DNA of 5,631 nt. Source: Eubacteriales bacterium. Lineage in GTDB: Bacteria; Bacillota; Clostridia; Oscillospirales; Acutalibacteraceae. A program made the position numbers and the translations under genes. This document shows, piece after piece, positions 1 to 5,631 of the stretch. Within the stretch, counting starts at the first letter, position 1; every line of letters starts with the position of its first letter. The stretch spans positions 1 through 5,631 of the forward strand of contig JAUMXP010000055.1 of NCBI GenBank assembly GCA_030529125.1. Reading direction: 5' to 3'. Under the pieces are notes generated by a model. The model saw nothing but the letters and a program-made list of their open reading frames with translations. It had not been told where the DNA came from and searched no databases.

Positions 1-248
1 AGGCATTAGTATACAAATACTTGGAGAAAATCGGCTTGGATGCTCAAGGATACTCCTGTCATAAATTAAGACACACAGCGGCAACACTGATGTATCAACA
101 CGGTAATGTTGATATAAGAGTATTAAAAGAAATACTCGGCCATGAAAACTTAGGCACTACTGAAATCTACACACATCTTAATACTAAGCAGATGGAAAAT
201 GCTGCTAACTCCACCCCACTCTCAAAGATAAAACAGAAAAAACAGTAA
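1..248 (+). CDS. Tyrosine recombinase (XerC/D-like integrase family), C-terminal end, 5' end outside window
   Basis: This is the last 81 codons of a site-specific recombinase that cuts and rejoins DNA through a 3'-phosphotyrosine intermediate. The frame is open from the left edge (first full codon at 3-5), so the TTG at 21 is an internal leucine and not a start. Visible catalytic elements are the HKLRH box (His at 60-62, Arg at 69-71), the LGH box (His at 141-143) and the nucleophile Tyr in IYTH (168-170). Their spacing is normal for the phage-integrase/Xer catalytic domain. A short Lys/Gln-rich tail follows and the gene ends in TAA. The N-terminal SAM-like DNA-binding domain and the first catalytic Arg and Lys lie outside the window. 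It converges on the lysA-like gene and shares a terminator with it. The fragment cannot show whether it is a chromosome-dimer XerC/D, a solitary chromosomal recombinase or the integrase of an integrated element. Confidence 0.92.
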   Translation, partial: ALVYKYLEKIGLDAQGYSCHKLRHTAATLMYQHGNVDIRVLKEILGHENLGTTEIYTHLNTKQMENAANSTPLSKIKQKKQ

Positions 249-251
249 TAA

Positions 252-283
252 AAAACTCCGATGATTAATCTCATCGGAGTTTT
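252..283. terminator. Bidirectional intrinsic terminator between recombinase and lysA-like genes
   Basis: A perfect 13-bp inverted repeat (left arm aaaactccgatga at 252-264, right arm at 271-283) encloses a 6-nt loop (265-270). On the + strand the stem runs into a T-rich stretch (tttt, then acttttatttt), which suits termination of the recombinase. On the - strand it is followed by tttttatta, which suits termination of the operon ending in the lysA-like gene. It begins 3 nt after the recombinase stop and lies 4 nt beyond the lysA-like stop, so it serves both convergent genes. The inner CTCCGATGA/TCATCGGAG pairs give most of the stability. Confidence 0.9.
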
Positions 284-287
284 ACTT

Positions 288-1571
288 TTATTTTGTATCA
301 AATTTAAAATCATCAGTAAAATCAAAAGTAGCAAAGTAATCATCAAGTGTCTCAGCTCTTCTGATAAGCTTATGTGAGCCATCTTCACATAACAAAACTT
401 CTGCACTTCTGAGTTTACCATTATAATTATAGCCCATTGAGTAGCCATGAGCACCGGTATCGTGAATAAACATAATATCGCCATTTTCAACCTTAGGTAA
501 CATTCTGTCTATAGCGAACTTATCATTATTTTCACACAAACCGCCTGTAACATCATACTTGTACTCACAAGGCTCATTTTCTTTACCTAAAACAGAAATA
601 TGGTGATAAGAACCATACATAGCTGGACGCATGAGGTTTGCTGCACATGCATCTAAACCAAGGTACTCCTTGTAGATGTGTTTCTGATGCATACAAGTAG
701 AAATAAGCGCGCCGTATGGTGCAAGCATATATCTACCAAGCTCAGCAAATATAGCAACATCGCCCATTGAATTAGGAACTAAGATTTCTTCGAACTTCTG
801 TCTTACACCTTCACCGATAATCTCGATGTCTGTAGTAGGTTCGTCAGGCTTGTAGTCAACGCCAATACCACCGGAGAGGTTGATAAACGCAATATGCACG
901 CCTGTCTTCTCTTTCAGTCTTACAGCAAGGTTAAACAGGATGCCTGCTAATTCAGAGTAATATTTATTACTTACGGTATTAGATGCTAAAAACGCATGAA
1001 TACCAAAGTGCTCAGCACCAGCTTCTTTAAGCTCTATGAAAGCCTGAGCCATCTGTTCTTCAGACATACCATACTTAGCATCCCCTGGATTATCCATGAC
1101 CTGAACGCCGTCTTCGCTGGCAGCTAAACTGAAAATACCACCCGGATTGTAACGACAACATACAGTTTTAGGAACACCACAAACTCTCTTTAAGAATGGC
1201 ACAAAATTATAGTCATCAAGGTTGATGTAAGCGCCCATATCGTACGCTTTCTGCATATCTTCCTCAGGAGTTACGTTTGATGAGAACATAACGTCTGAGC
1301 CAGTCAGACCACATGCTTCAGCCATAATAAGCTCAGAAAGTGATGAACAGTCAGCGCCACAACCCTCTTCTTTGAGAATCTTGAGCAAGTATGGGTTTGG
1401 AGTTGCTTTTACTGCGAAATACTCTTTGAAACCTTTGTTCCATGAGAAAGCTTTGTATAGTCTTCTGGCATTTTCTCTGATACCTTTCTCGTCATACAGA
1501 TGAAAAGGTGTTGGAATATCTTTGATAATATTCTTAGCCTGATCTAAAGTAATAAATGGTTTTTTCTGCAT
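288..1571 (-). CDS. lysA: Diaminopimelate decarboxylase-like protein (fold-type III PLP enzyme, divergent LysA lineage)
   Basis: Predicted cytosolic enzyme converting meso-2,6-diaminopimelate to L-lysine and CO2, the last step of lysine synthesis. The 427-aa product has the alanine-racemase-like TIM barrel followed by the C-terminal beta domain. PLP-binding Lys55 sits in YFAVKATPNP. The glycine loop is LSGGIGVDY (232-240) in place of the usual GGGxG, and ELGRYM (277-282) replaces EPGR. RPAMYG (315-320) and CENND (346-350), the counterpart of CESSD, are substrate and active-site motifs, and the terminal DTGAHGYSM...YN block (371-384) is present. The usual HxHIGS motif reads HAFLASN (192-198), with Phe where His normally stacks on PLP. 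I recall this pattern as recurring in clostridial LysA proteins, not as a damaged copy. ATG at 1571 is chosen because AGGTGA lies 5 nt upstream; the in-frame GTG at 1580 falls inside that site. It is last in the operon, 21 nt after engB. The family is certain, and the substrate is inferred because related amino-acid decarboxylases share the fold. Confidence 0.87.
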   Translation of the reverse strand: MQKKPFITLDQAKNIIKDIPTPFHLYDEKGIRENARRLYKAFSWNKGFKEYFAVKATPNPYLLKILKEEGCGADCSSLSELIMAEACGLTGSDVMFSSNVTPEEDMQKAYDMGAYINLDDYNFVPFLKRVCGVPKTVCCRYNPGGIFSLAASEDGVQVMDNPGDAKYGMSEEQMAQAFIELKEAGAEHFGIHAFLASNTVSNKYYSELAGILFNLAVRLKEKTGVHIAFINLSGGIGVDYKPDEPTTDIEIIGEGVRQKFEEILVPNSMGDVAIFAELGRYMLAPYGALISTCMHQKHIYKEYLGLDACAANLMRPAMYGSYHHISVLGKENEPCEYKYDVTGGLCENNDKFAIDRMLPKVENGDIMFIHDTGAHGYSMGYNYNGKLRSAEVLLCEDGSHKLIRRAETLDDYFATFDFTDDFKFDTK

Positions 1572-1576
1572 AATTA

Positions 1577-1582
1577 TCACCT
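1577..1582 (-). promoter_or_regulatory. Ribosome binding site of the lysA-like gene
   Basis: AGGTGA on the - strand, 5 nt before the ATG at 1571. It decides the start: the alternative in-frame GTG at 1580-1578 overlaps the Shine-Dalgarno core itself. It also means the lysA-like gene can be translated independently of the broken engB upstream. Confidence 0.8.
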
Positions 1583-1592
1583 ACACTGTCAA

Positions 1593-2183
1593 TTAGTAAT
1601 TTTCTACATAGCGACTAATCGCTTCTCTGATCTCCTCTGTTCCCTCGCCGTTTAAAGCAGAGAAAGGATACAGTTTTATATCTTCATAATCAGATAAAAT
1701 CTCGTTAAGTCGGTCTAAGCTCTGTTTTTGAGCAGTTTTCTTGAGTTTATCCTTTTTAGTAAGAACAATAATAAAGTCAAAACCGTTATGATACAAGAAA
1801 TTAATCATGTCCATATCGTCTTTTGTCGGAGGATGTCTCATATCAACTATCTGCACAACAAGGCAGAAGTTTCTATCCTGAGCAAAATAACCCTCCATAA
1901 GCTCAGCCCAACGTTCCTTTTATTTATGTGACACTTTTGCATTTCCTTAACATGGTAAATCAACTAAACAAAACTTGTACACATCTAAAAAGTTGATTGT
2001 AGCTGTTTTTCCGGGAGTAGCACTTACTCGAGCGAGAGCTTTTCTATTAACGAGCTTGTTGATTAATGAAGATTTACCAACATTAGAACGTCCTGAAAAA
2101 ATAACCTCAGGCTTATCAGAAAGATGTAATTGTTTAGATGTACCTGCCGCAGAAATAAACTCTGCTTTATTAAAATTAATCAT
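1593..2183 (-). pseudogene. engB: Ribosome-biogenesis GTPase EngB/YsxC (YihA), interrupted by two in-frame TAA stops
   Basis: EngB/YsxC is a TRAFAC GTPase needed for assembly of the large ribosomal subunit and is essential in the bacteria where it has been tested. The frame runs 196 codons, the normal family length. G1 is GRSNVGKSS (31-39), G2 TPGKT (56-60), G4 TKKD (142-145) and G5 SALNGEG (175-181), all intact. The break lies in and after G3: where the family has DLPGYGYAKV the frame reads D-L-P-Cys78-stop79-Gly-Asn81-A-K-V, and a second TAA sits at codon 88, where Glu would fit. Stops are at 1947-1949 and 1920-1922. The frame is unchanged across both, so no indel is involved. As written, the product is a 78-residue fragment lacking G3 to G5. 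The start at 2183 is supported by a GGGGAG site 5 nt upstream. It lies 16 nt after lon and 21 nt before the lysA-like gene. Sequence or assembly error is a serious alternative to true inactivation. Confidence 0.9.
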
Positions 2184-2188
2184 GCTAT

Positions 2189-2194
2189 CTCCCC
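2189..2194 (-). promoter_or_regulatory. Ribosome binding site of engB
   Basis: GGGGAG on the - strand (context AAAGGGGAGATAGC, then ATG) with 5 nt to the ATG at 2183. It lies wholly in the 16-nt lon-engB gap. Its preservation means translation initiation of engB has not visibly decayed, although the coding sequence is interrupted. Confidence 0.7.
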
Positions 2195-2199
2195 TTTCT

Positions 2200-4608
2200 T
2201 TACTGAGTGATAGAAGTTCTCTTAGAAGTTTTCTGTGTATTAATAATAATACCGCTGTTCTTCTGTTTTTCTGTTGCTTTGGTAGCCTTTTTTACTGCAA
2301 GATTAATAACTTCATCAATAGAACTTACAGGAATAAAATTGATGTGGTCTTTAATAGTGCTATCAATCTCGACTAAATCACGCTCATTTTCCTTAGGGAT
2401 AATGACATTACGAATACCTGCTTTATATGCAGCCATAGATTTCTCTTTGAGGCCGCCTATCGCAAGAACTCTACCGAGTAGTGTAATTTCACCTGTCATT
2501 GCAAAATCGTGTCTGACAGGATTACAGGTCAAAGCAGAGTATATCGCACAAGCCATCGTAATACCGGCTGAAGGGCCGTCTTTAGGTACTGCGCCTTCAG
2601 GGGCGTGAATATGTATATCGCAATTCTTGTAAAAATCAGGATCAATGTTGAACATATTGGCTCTTGAGCGAATACAAGTAATAGCAGCTTTCGCTGATTC
2701 TTGCATTACATCTCCTAAAGAACCAGTGAGTTCAATTTTACCACTGCCCGGCATAACCGCACATTCGATTGGTAAAAGCGTACCGCCGACAGAAGTCCAC
2801 GCTAAGCCGTTAACTACACCGATCTGATCTTTCTTCTGCTTAGAATCGTCTACATACTTAAAAGGTCCCAGCAAAGCTTCGAGATCTTTGTCAGTGACTT
2901 TAACTGATGAGGCGCTATTATCAACAATCTTTACTGCAGACTTACGCATAACAGACGCTATTGTGCGTTCTAATGTACGAACACCTGCTTCTCTGGTATA
3001 AGAGTCGATAAGTGTATAAATAGCTTTGTCGGTTATTTTAAACGTCTTATTAGTAAGACCGTTTAGTTCAAGTTGTTTTTTGACAAGATGTTTTTTAGCA
3101 ATATAAAACTTTTCTTGTCTTGTATATGAGTCAAGCTCAATAACTTCCATTCTGTCCCTAAGCGGAGCAGGGATAGCATCATAATCATTAGCAGTAGTTA
3201 TAAACATTACATTGGATAAGTCAAACGGCATATCAATATAATGATCCTGGAATGAATGATTCTGCTCAGCATCTAAAACTTCTAATAAAGCAGATGTAGG
3301 ATCTCCTTTATAGTCATTGGAGAGCTTGTCTATCTCGTCTAAAATCAGGAGCGGATTGTTAACCTTGCTCTTCTTAATAGCGTTGATAATTCTACCCGGC
3401 ATAGAACCGATATATGTTCTTCTATGTCCACGGATTTCAGCTTCGTCTTTTACACCGCCAAGAGCAATACGCTCACTCTTTCTGTTAATAGCTGTAGCAA
3501 TACTCTGTGCAATAGAAGTCTTACCAACACCAGGTGGTCCGACTAAACAGATAATCTGACCTTTAGCTTTATCTGTAAGCTTTCTAACAGCAAGTTGTTC
3601 TATAATACGCTCTTTCACTTTAGTTAAACCGTAGTGGTTTTTGTCAAGTGTTTTACGTACATTTTCAAGTTCGATAATCTCATCTGTTTTCTCATTCCAT
3701 GGTAATTCTAAACAAGTATCAATGTATGTACGTATTACTGAAGCTTCGTTGCTACCATAAGGTGTTTTTTCGAGCTTTGAGCATTCTTTTAGTAATGCGT
3801 TTTTATTCTCTTGTGGAATATTAAGTTCTTCTATTTTATCTCTTAACTTTTTGCTTTCGCTCTCAGGAGAGTCATCTTGACCCAACTCTTCCTCTATAGT
3901 GCGGAGCTGTTCTCTCAGAAAATACTCACGCTGAGAAATATCGATTTTCTCTTTAGTTTTATCTAAGATTTCCTGTTCAATTTCAAGTATATAAATCTCG
4001 TTCTGCAGGGCATCAATAAGGGTTTCGAGTCTATCTGAAACATCAATAGTTTCTAAAACGCTCTGTTTTATATTATTATCGATTACAACATTACCTGCAA
4101 CATAGTCAGCTAATTCACCAGCGTTTGTACTCAGTCCTATCTTAAACAGAATATCTGATGGAAGCTTAGGTGTCAGATCCATATAGTTTTCAAATGTTTC
4201 CTTCAAAAGTCTGACTAACGCAAGCTCACGCGCTGTATTGATGCGTTTTTTATCTTTAATCGGAGAGATAACAGCCTCCATATGAGAGTCATTATCTATA
4301 GGCTCAACAATTCTTGCTCTGTACTGACCTTCAACAACTACCCTAGTGATGTCGTCAGGCTGTTTTAACACCTGAATAATCTTGCATACAACGCCAACAC
4401 CGTAAATATCATCGTATGTCGGATCAGATACAGAAGCATCTTTCTGAGATGTTAAGAATATCTGCTGATCGACATCCATTGCCTTAGCGATTGCAAGTGC
4501 AGATTTCTTTCTGCCAACATCAAAATGCAGCATCATCTTAGGAAAAACAACAAGACCTCTTAGAGGTAATACAGGAATATTAAATTTTACCTGTTGGGAT
4601 TGTGACAT
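2200..4608 (-). CDS. lon: ATP-dependent endopeptidase Lon (LonA type)
   Basis: Cytosolic hexameric AAA+ serine protease that degrades misfolded and regulatory proteins. The 802-aa product shows the full LonA order. The N-terminal substrate-binding domain begins at IPVLPLRG (about 12-19) and runs to about 200, and a charged, helical, probably coiled-coil stretch covers about 205-300. The AAA+ module follows: Walker A GPPGVGKT at 357-364, pore-loop region YIGSM at 399-403, Walker B with Asp424-Glu425, and APLRDRMEV. The protease domain has Ser680 in PKDGPSAG and Lys723 in GGLKEK, 43 residues apart as in E. coli Lon. LonB-type transmembrane segments are absent. A Lys/Thr/Gln-rich tail of about 28 residues follows the conserved end, which makes it slightly longer than E. 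coli Lon. ATG at 4608 is chosen for its GAGGTGA site 5 nt upstream; an extension to 4659 would start inside a hairpin. Lon sits 70 nt after clpX and 16 nt before engB. Confidence 0.97.
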   Translation of the reverse strand: MSQSQQVKFNIPVLPLRGLVVFPKMMLHFDVGRKKSALAIAKAMDVDQQIFLTSQKDASVSDPTYDDIYGVGVVCKIIQVLKQPDDITRVVVEGQYRARIVEPIDNDSHMEAVISPIKDKKRINTARELALVRLLKETFENYMDLTPKLPSDILFKIGLSTNAGELADYVAGNVVIDNNIKQSVLETIDVSDRLETLIDALQNEIYILEIEQEILDKTKEKIDISQREYFLREQLRTIEEELGQDDSPESESKKLRDKIEELNIPQENKNALLKECSKLEKTPYGSNEASVIRTYIDTCLELPWNEKTDEIIELENVRKTLDKNHYGLTKVKERIIEQLAVRKLTDKAKGQIICLVGPPGVGKTSIAQSIATAINRKSERIALGGVKDEAEIRGHRRTYIGSMPGRIINAIKKSKVNNPLLILDEIDKLSNDYKGDPTSALLEVLDAEQNHSFQDHYIDMPFDLSNVMFITTANDYDAIPAPLRDRMEVIELDSYTRQEKFYIAKKHLVKKQLELNGLTNKTFKITDKAIYTLIDSYTREAGVRTLERTIASVMRKSAVKIVDNSASSVKVTDKDLEALLGPFKYVDDSKQKKDQIGVVNGLAWTSVGGTLLPIECAVMPGSGKIELTGSLGDVMQESAKAAITCIRSRANMFNIDPDFYKNCDIHIHAPEGAVPKDGPSAGITMACAIYSALTCNPVRHDFAMTGEITLLGRVLAIGGLKEKSMAAYKAGIRNVIIPKENERDLVEIDSTIKDHINFIPVSSIDEVINLAVKKATKATEKQKNSGIIINTQKTSKRTSITQ

Positions 4609-4613
4609 AAAAA

Positions 4614-4620
4614 TCACCTC
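4614..4620 (-). promoter_or_regulatory. Ribosome binding site of lon
   Basis: GAGGTGA on the - strand, 5 nt before the ATG at 4608, a near-ideal Shine-Dalgarno match. It directly follows the T-run of the clpX-lon hairpin and fixes the lon start, ruling out the 17-codon upstream extension. Confidence 0.85.
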
Positions 4621-4664
4621 AAAAAATTCAGGCTGCATGCCAATCACATCATGACACACAGCCT
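4621..4664 (-). terminator. Hairpin plus T-run in the clpX-lon gap, possible terminator or attenuator
   Basis: Read on the - strand, AGGCTG (4664-4659) pairs with CAGCCT (4635-4630). The stem extends inward by six more pairs (TGTGTC with GGCATG, three of them G-U), giving about 12 bp around an 11-nt loop. It is followed by GAA and then T6 (4626-4621). This has the form of an intrinsic terminator for clpX, weakened by wobble pairs and by 3 nt between stem and T-run, so partial read-through into lon is plausible. The T-run abuts the lon Shine-Dalgarno site. I found no convincing separate lon promoter in the 70-nt gap. Confidence 0.55.
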
Positions 4665-4678
4665 ATAAATTTTAAAAA

Positions 4679-5631
4679 TCAAGATGCGTTATTTTTACTA
4701 TGCTTAAGTGTCTTATCATCGGAAATATCAATATCTATTTTAATAGAATTCTTTTTATTTCTGATGATAACAGCGTCTGCCCCATCTGTGACAGTTTCCT
4801 TTTTGATAATAATTTTATCTATAGTTACATCTGAAGGTGTTTCAAACATCAAATCTTTCAAGAGGGATTCTAGAATACCACGAATACCTCTGGCACCGGT
4901 TTTCTGTTCTTTAGCTTGTTTTGCAATAGCAATCAAAGCATCATCTTCAAATGTAATCTCAACATTATCAAGCGCAAATAAATGCTTATACTGAGCAATA
5001 ACCGAGTTCTTAGGAACAGTAAGGATCTTAACTAATGAATCAACGTCTAAACCTGATAAAGCAGTAATAACAGGCAAACGACCAATAAGCTCAGGGATAA
5101 TACCGTATTTCACAAGGTCGTGTGCTACAACTTCGCTCATCCAAGCTGTTTCATCGAGCTCAGTTCTATCCTGAATAGTTGATTCAAAGCCAAGTGTTGA
5201 AGAACCGCGTCTTTTAGCAACTATCTTCTCTAAGCCGTCAAAAGCACCACCACATATAAACAGAATGTTCTTAGTATCAATCTGTAAGAACTCCTGTTGC
5301 GGATGCTTTCTGCCACCCTGAGGAGGAACGTTAGCAACAGTACCTTCAACGATTTTAAGTAAAGCCTGCTGTACACCTTCACCGCTAACATCACGTGTGA
5401 TGGACGGATTCTCAGATTTTCTGGCAATCTTATCAATTTCATCAATATAGATGATACCACGCTCAGCTTTTTCAATATCAAAATCAGCCGCTTGTATCAA
5501 TTTTAAGAGTATATTCTCAACGTCCTCACCCACATAGCCTGCCTCTGTTAAGGTAGTGGCATCTGCAATAGCAAAAGGTACGTCTAGAGCTTTAGCTAAA
5601 GTCTGTGCGAGTAATGTTTTACCAACACCTG
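4679..5631 (-). CDS. clpX: ATP-dependent Clp protease ATP-binding subunit ClpX, N-terminal part outside window
   Basis: AAA+ unfoldase that recognises tagged or native substrates and threads them into the ClpP peptidase. The frame is open to the right edge; 316 whole residues are visible, starting at the glycine of GVGKT in Walker A (numbered 1 here). Following in order are the pore-1 loop GYVG (31-34), Walker B Asp63-Glu64 in IDEIDKIA, the RKH loop (107-109, Arg-Lys-His), the ClpP-docking tripeptide LGF (146-148, the IGF loop), PELIGRLPV near 179-187 and sensor-2 GARGIRG near 245-251. The missing part should hold the zinc-binding domain and the start of the AAA+ domain. A GTG at 5533 is the internal valine of GYVG, not a start. 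The LGF loop predicts a ClpP partner, probably encoded just upstream as in many Firmicutes. It ends in TGA, 70 nt before lon. Confidence 0.96.
   Translation of the reverse strand, partial: GVGKTLLAQTLAKALDVPFAIADATTLTEAGYVGEDVENILLKLIQAADFDIEKAERGIIYIDEIDKIARKSENPSITRDVSGEGVQQALLKIVEGTVANVPPQGGRKHPQQEFLQIDTKNILFICGGAFDGLEKIVAKRRGSSTLGFESTIQDRTELDETAWMSEVVAHDLVKYGIIPELIGRLPVITALSGLDVDSLVKILTVPKNSVIAQYKHLFALDNVEITFEDDALIAIAKQAKEQKTGARGIRGILESLLKDLMFETPSDVTIDKIIIKKETVTDGADAVIIRNKKNSIKIDIDISDDKTLKHSKNNAS

Noticed and set aside
167..490. Open frame on the - strand overlapping the recombinase end, the terminator and the lysA end
   Set aside because: It runs through the terminator hairpin and overlaps two well-supported genes in other frames. 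Its hydrophobic look comes from A+T-rich sequence.
1572..1580. GTG at 1580 as the lysA start
   Set aside because: The GTG forms part of the AGGTGA ribosome binding site for the ATG at 1571.
1593..1898. C-terminal half of engB as a separately translated gene starting at ATG 1898
   Set aside because: The ATG is an internal Met of the GTPase in the same frame as the upstream half. The nearest purine-rich stretch (AAAAGG) is about 17 nt away, too far for a normal ribosome binding site, and the fragment lacks the P-loop. It is better described as part of one interrupted gene.
1728..1931. Open frame on the + strand opposite engB
   Set aside because: It has no ribosome binding site, shows no recognisable motif, and is explained as an antisense shadow of the GTPase coding sequence.
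1920..1952. Targeted hypermutation such as a diversity-generating retroelement acting on engB
   Set aside because: Such elements change adenines. The four inferred changes are G-to-T and T-to-A on the coding strand (C-to-A and A-to-T on the other), and no template repeat or reverse transcriptase is visible in the window.
2207..2608. Open frames on the + strand opposite lon (also 2645-2827 and 3317-3559) and opposite clpX (4764-4994)
   Set aside because: They are hydrophobic translations antisense to highly conserved protease and ATPase motifs, with no initiation signals. They are shadows.
4609..4659. Longer lon start giving 17 extra N-terminal residues
   Set aside because: The start would lie inside the hairpin, has no Shine-Dalgarno site, and the added residues do not resemble Lon. 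The ATG at 4608 has GAGGTGA at ideal spacing.
4609..4678. CIRCE (HrcA) or CtsR heat-shock operator before lon
   Set aside because: I looked for TTAGCACTC/GAGTGCTAA and for the direct heptad repeat of CtsR and found neither. The inverted repeat present is better read as a terminator-like hairpin.

Overview
The window is a low-G+C bacterial chromosome segment (A+T-rich by eye, not computed). It looks like Firmicutes, most likely class Clostridia. The gene order clpX, lon, engB is a familiar Firmicutes arrangement, the Shine-Dalgarno sites are strong (GAGGTGA, AGGTGA), and the LysA-type protein belongs to a divergent lineage I associate with Clostridia. The genus-level source cannot be fixed from this sequence.

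Layout. At the left edge, on the + strand, is the 3' end of a tyrosine recombinase gene (1-248) that retains the C-terminal catalytic residues. It converges on a leftward operon, and both sides share one perfect 13-bp hairpin (252-283) that looks like a bidirectional terminator. Reading the - strand from the right edge, the operon is clpX (5' end cut off, 5631-4679), a 70-nt gap holding a hairpin plus T-run, lon (4608-2200), engB/ysxC (2183-1593, broken) and lysA-like (1571-288). The gaps after lon are 16 and 21 nt, and each downstream gene has its own ribosome binding site, so lon-engB-lysA is very probably one transcript.

Function. ClpX is the unfoldase of ClpXP and carries its ClpP-docking loop. 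Lon is the second ATP-dependent protease, with all ATPase and Ser-Lys protease motifs present. EngB is a ribosome-assembly GTPase, and the LysA-like protein is a PLP decarboxylase predicted to make lysine from meso-diaminopimelate. Apart from the recombinase end this is housekeeping DNA, and I see no hidden defence system, CRISPR array, RNA gene or insertion sequence.

The notable anomaly is engB. The reading frame is continuous over 196 codons, with no indel and the G1, G2, G4 and G5 motifs intact. But within about 31 nt at the G3 motif it carries two in-frame TAA stops, the loss of the invariant G3 glycine and a Tyr-to-Asn change. Each can be explained by one transversion. Since EngB is usually essential, this is either a sequence or assembly error or a real, recent inactivation.
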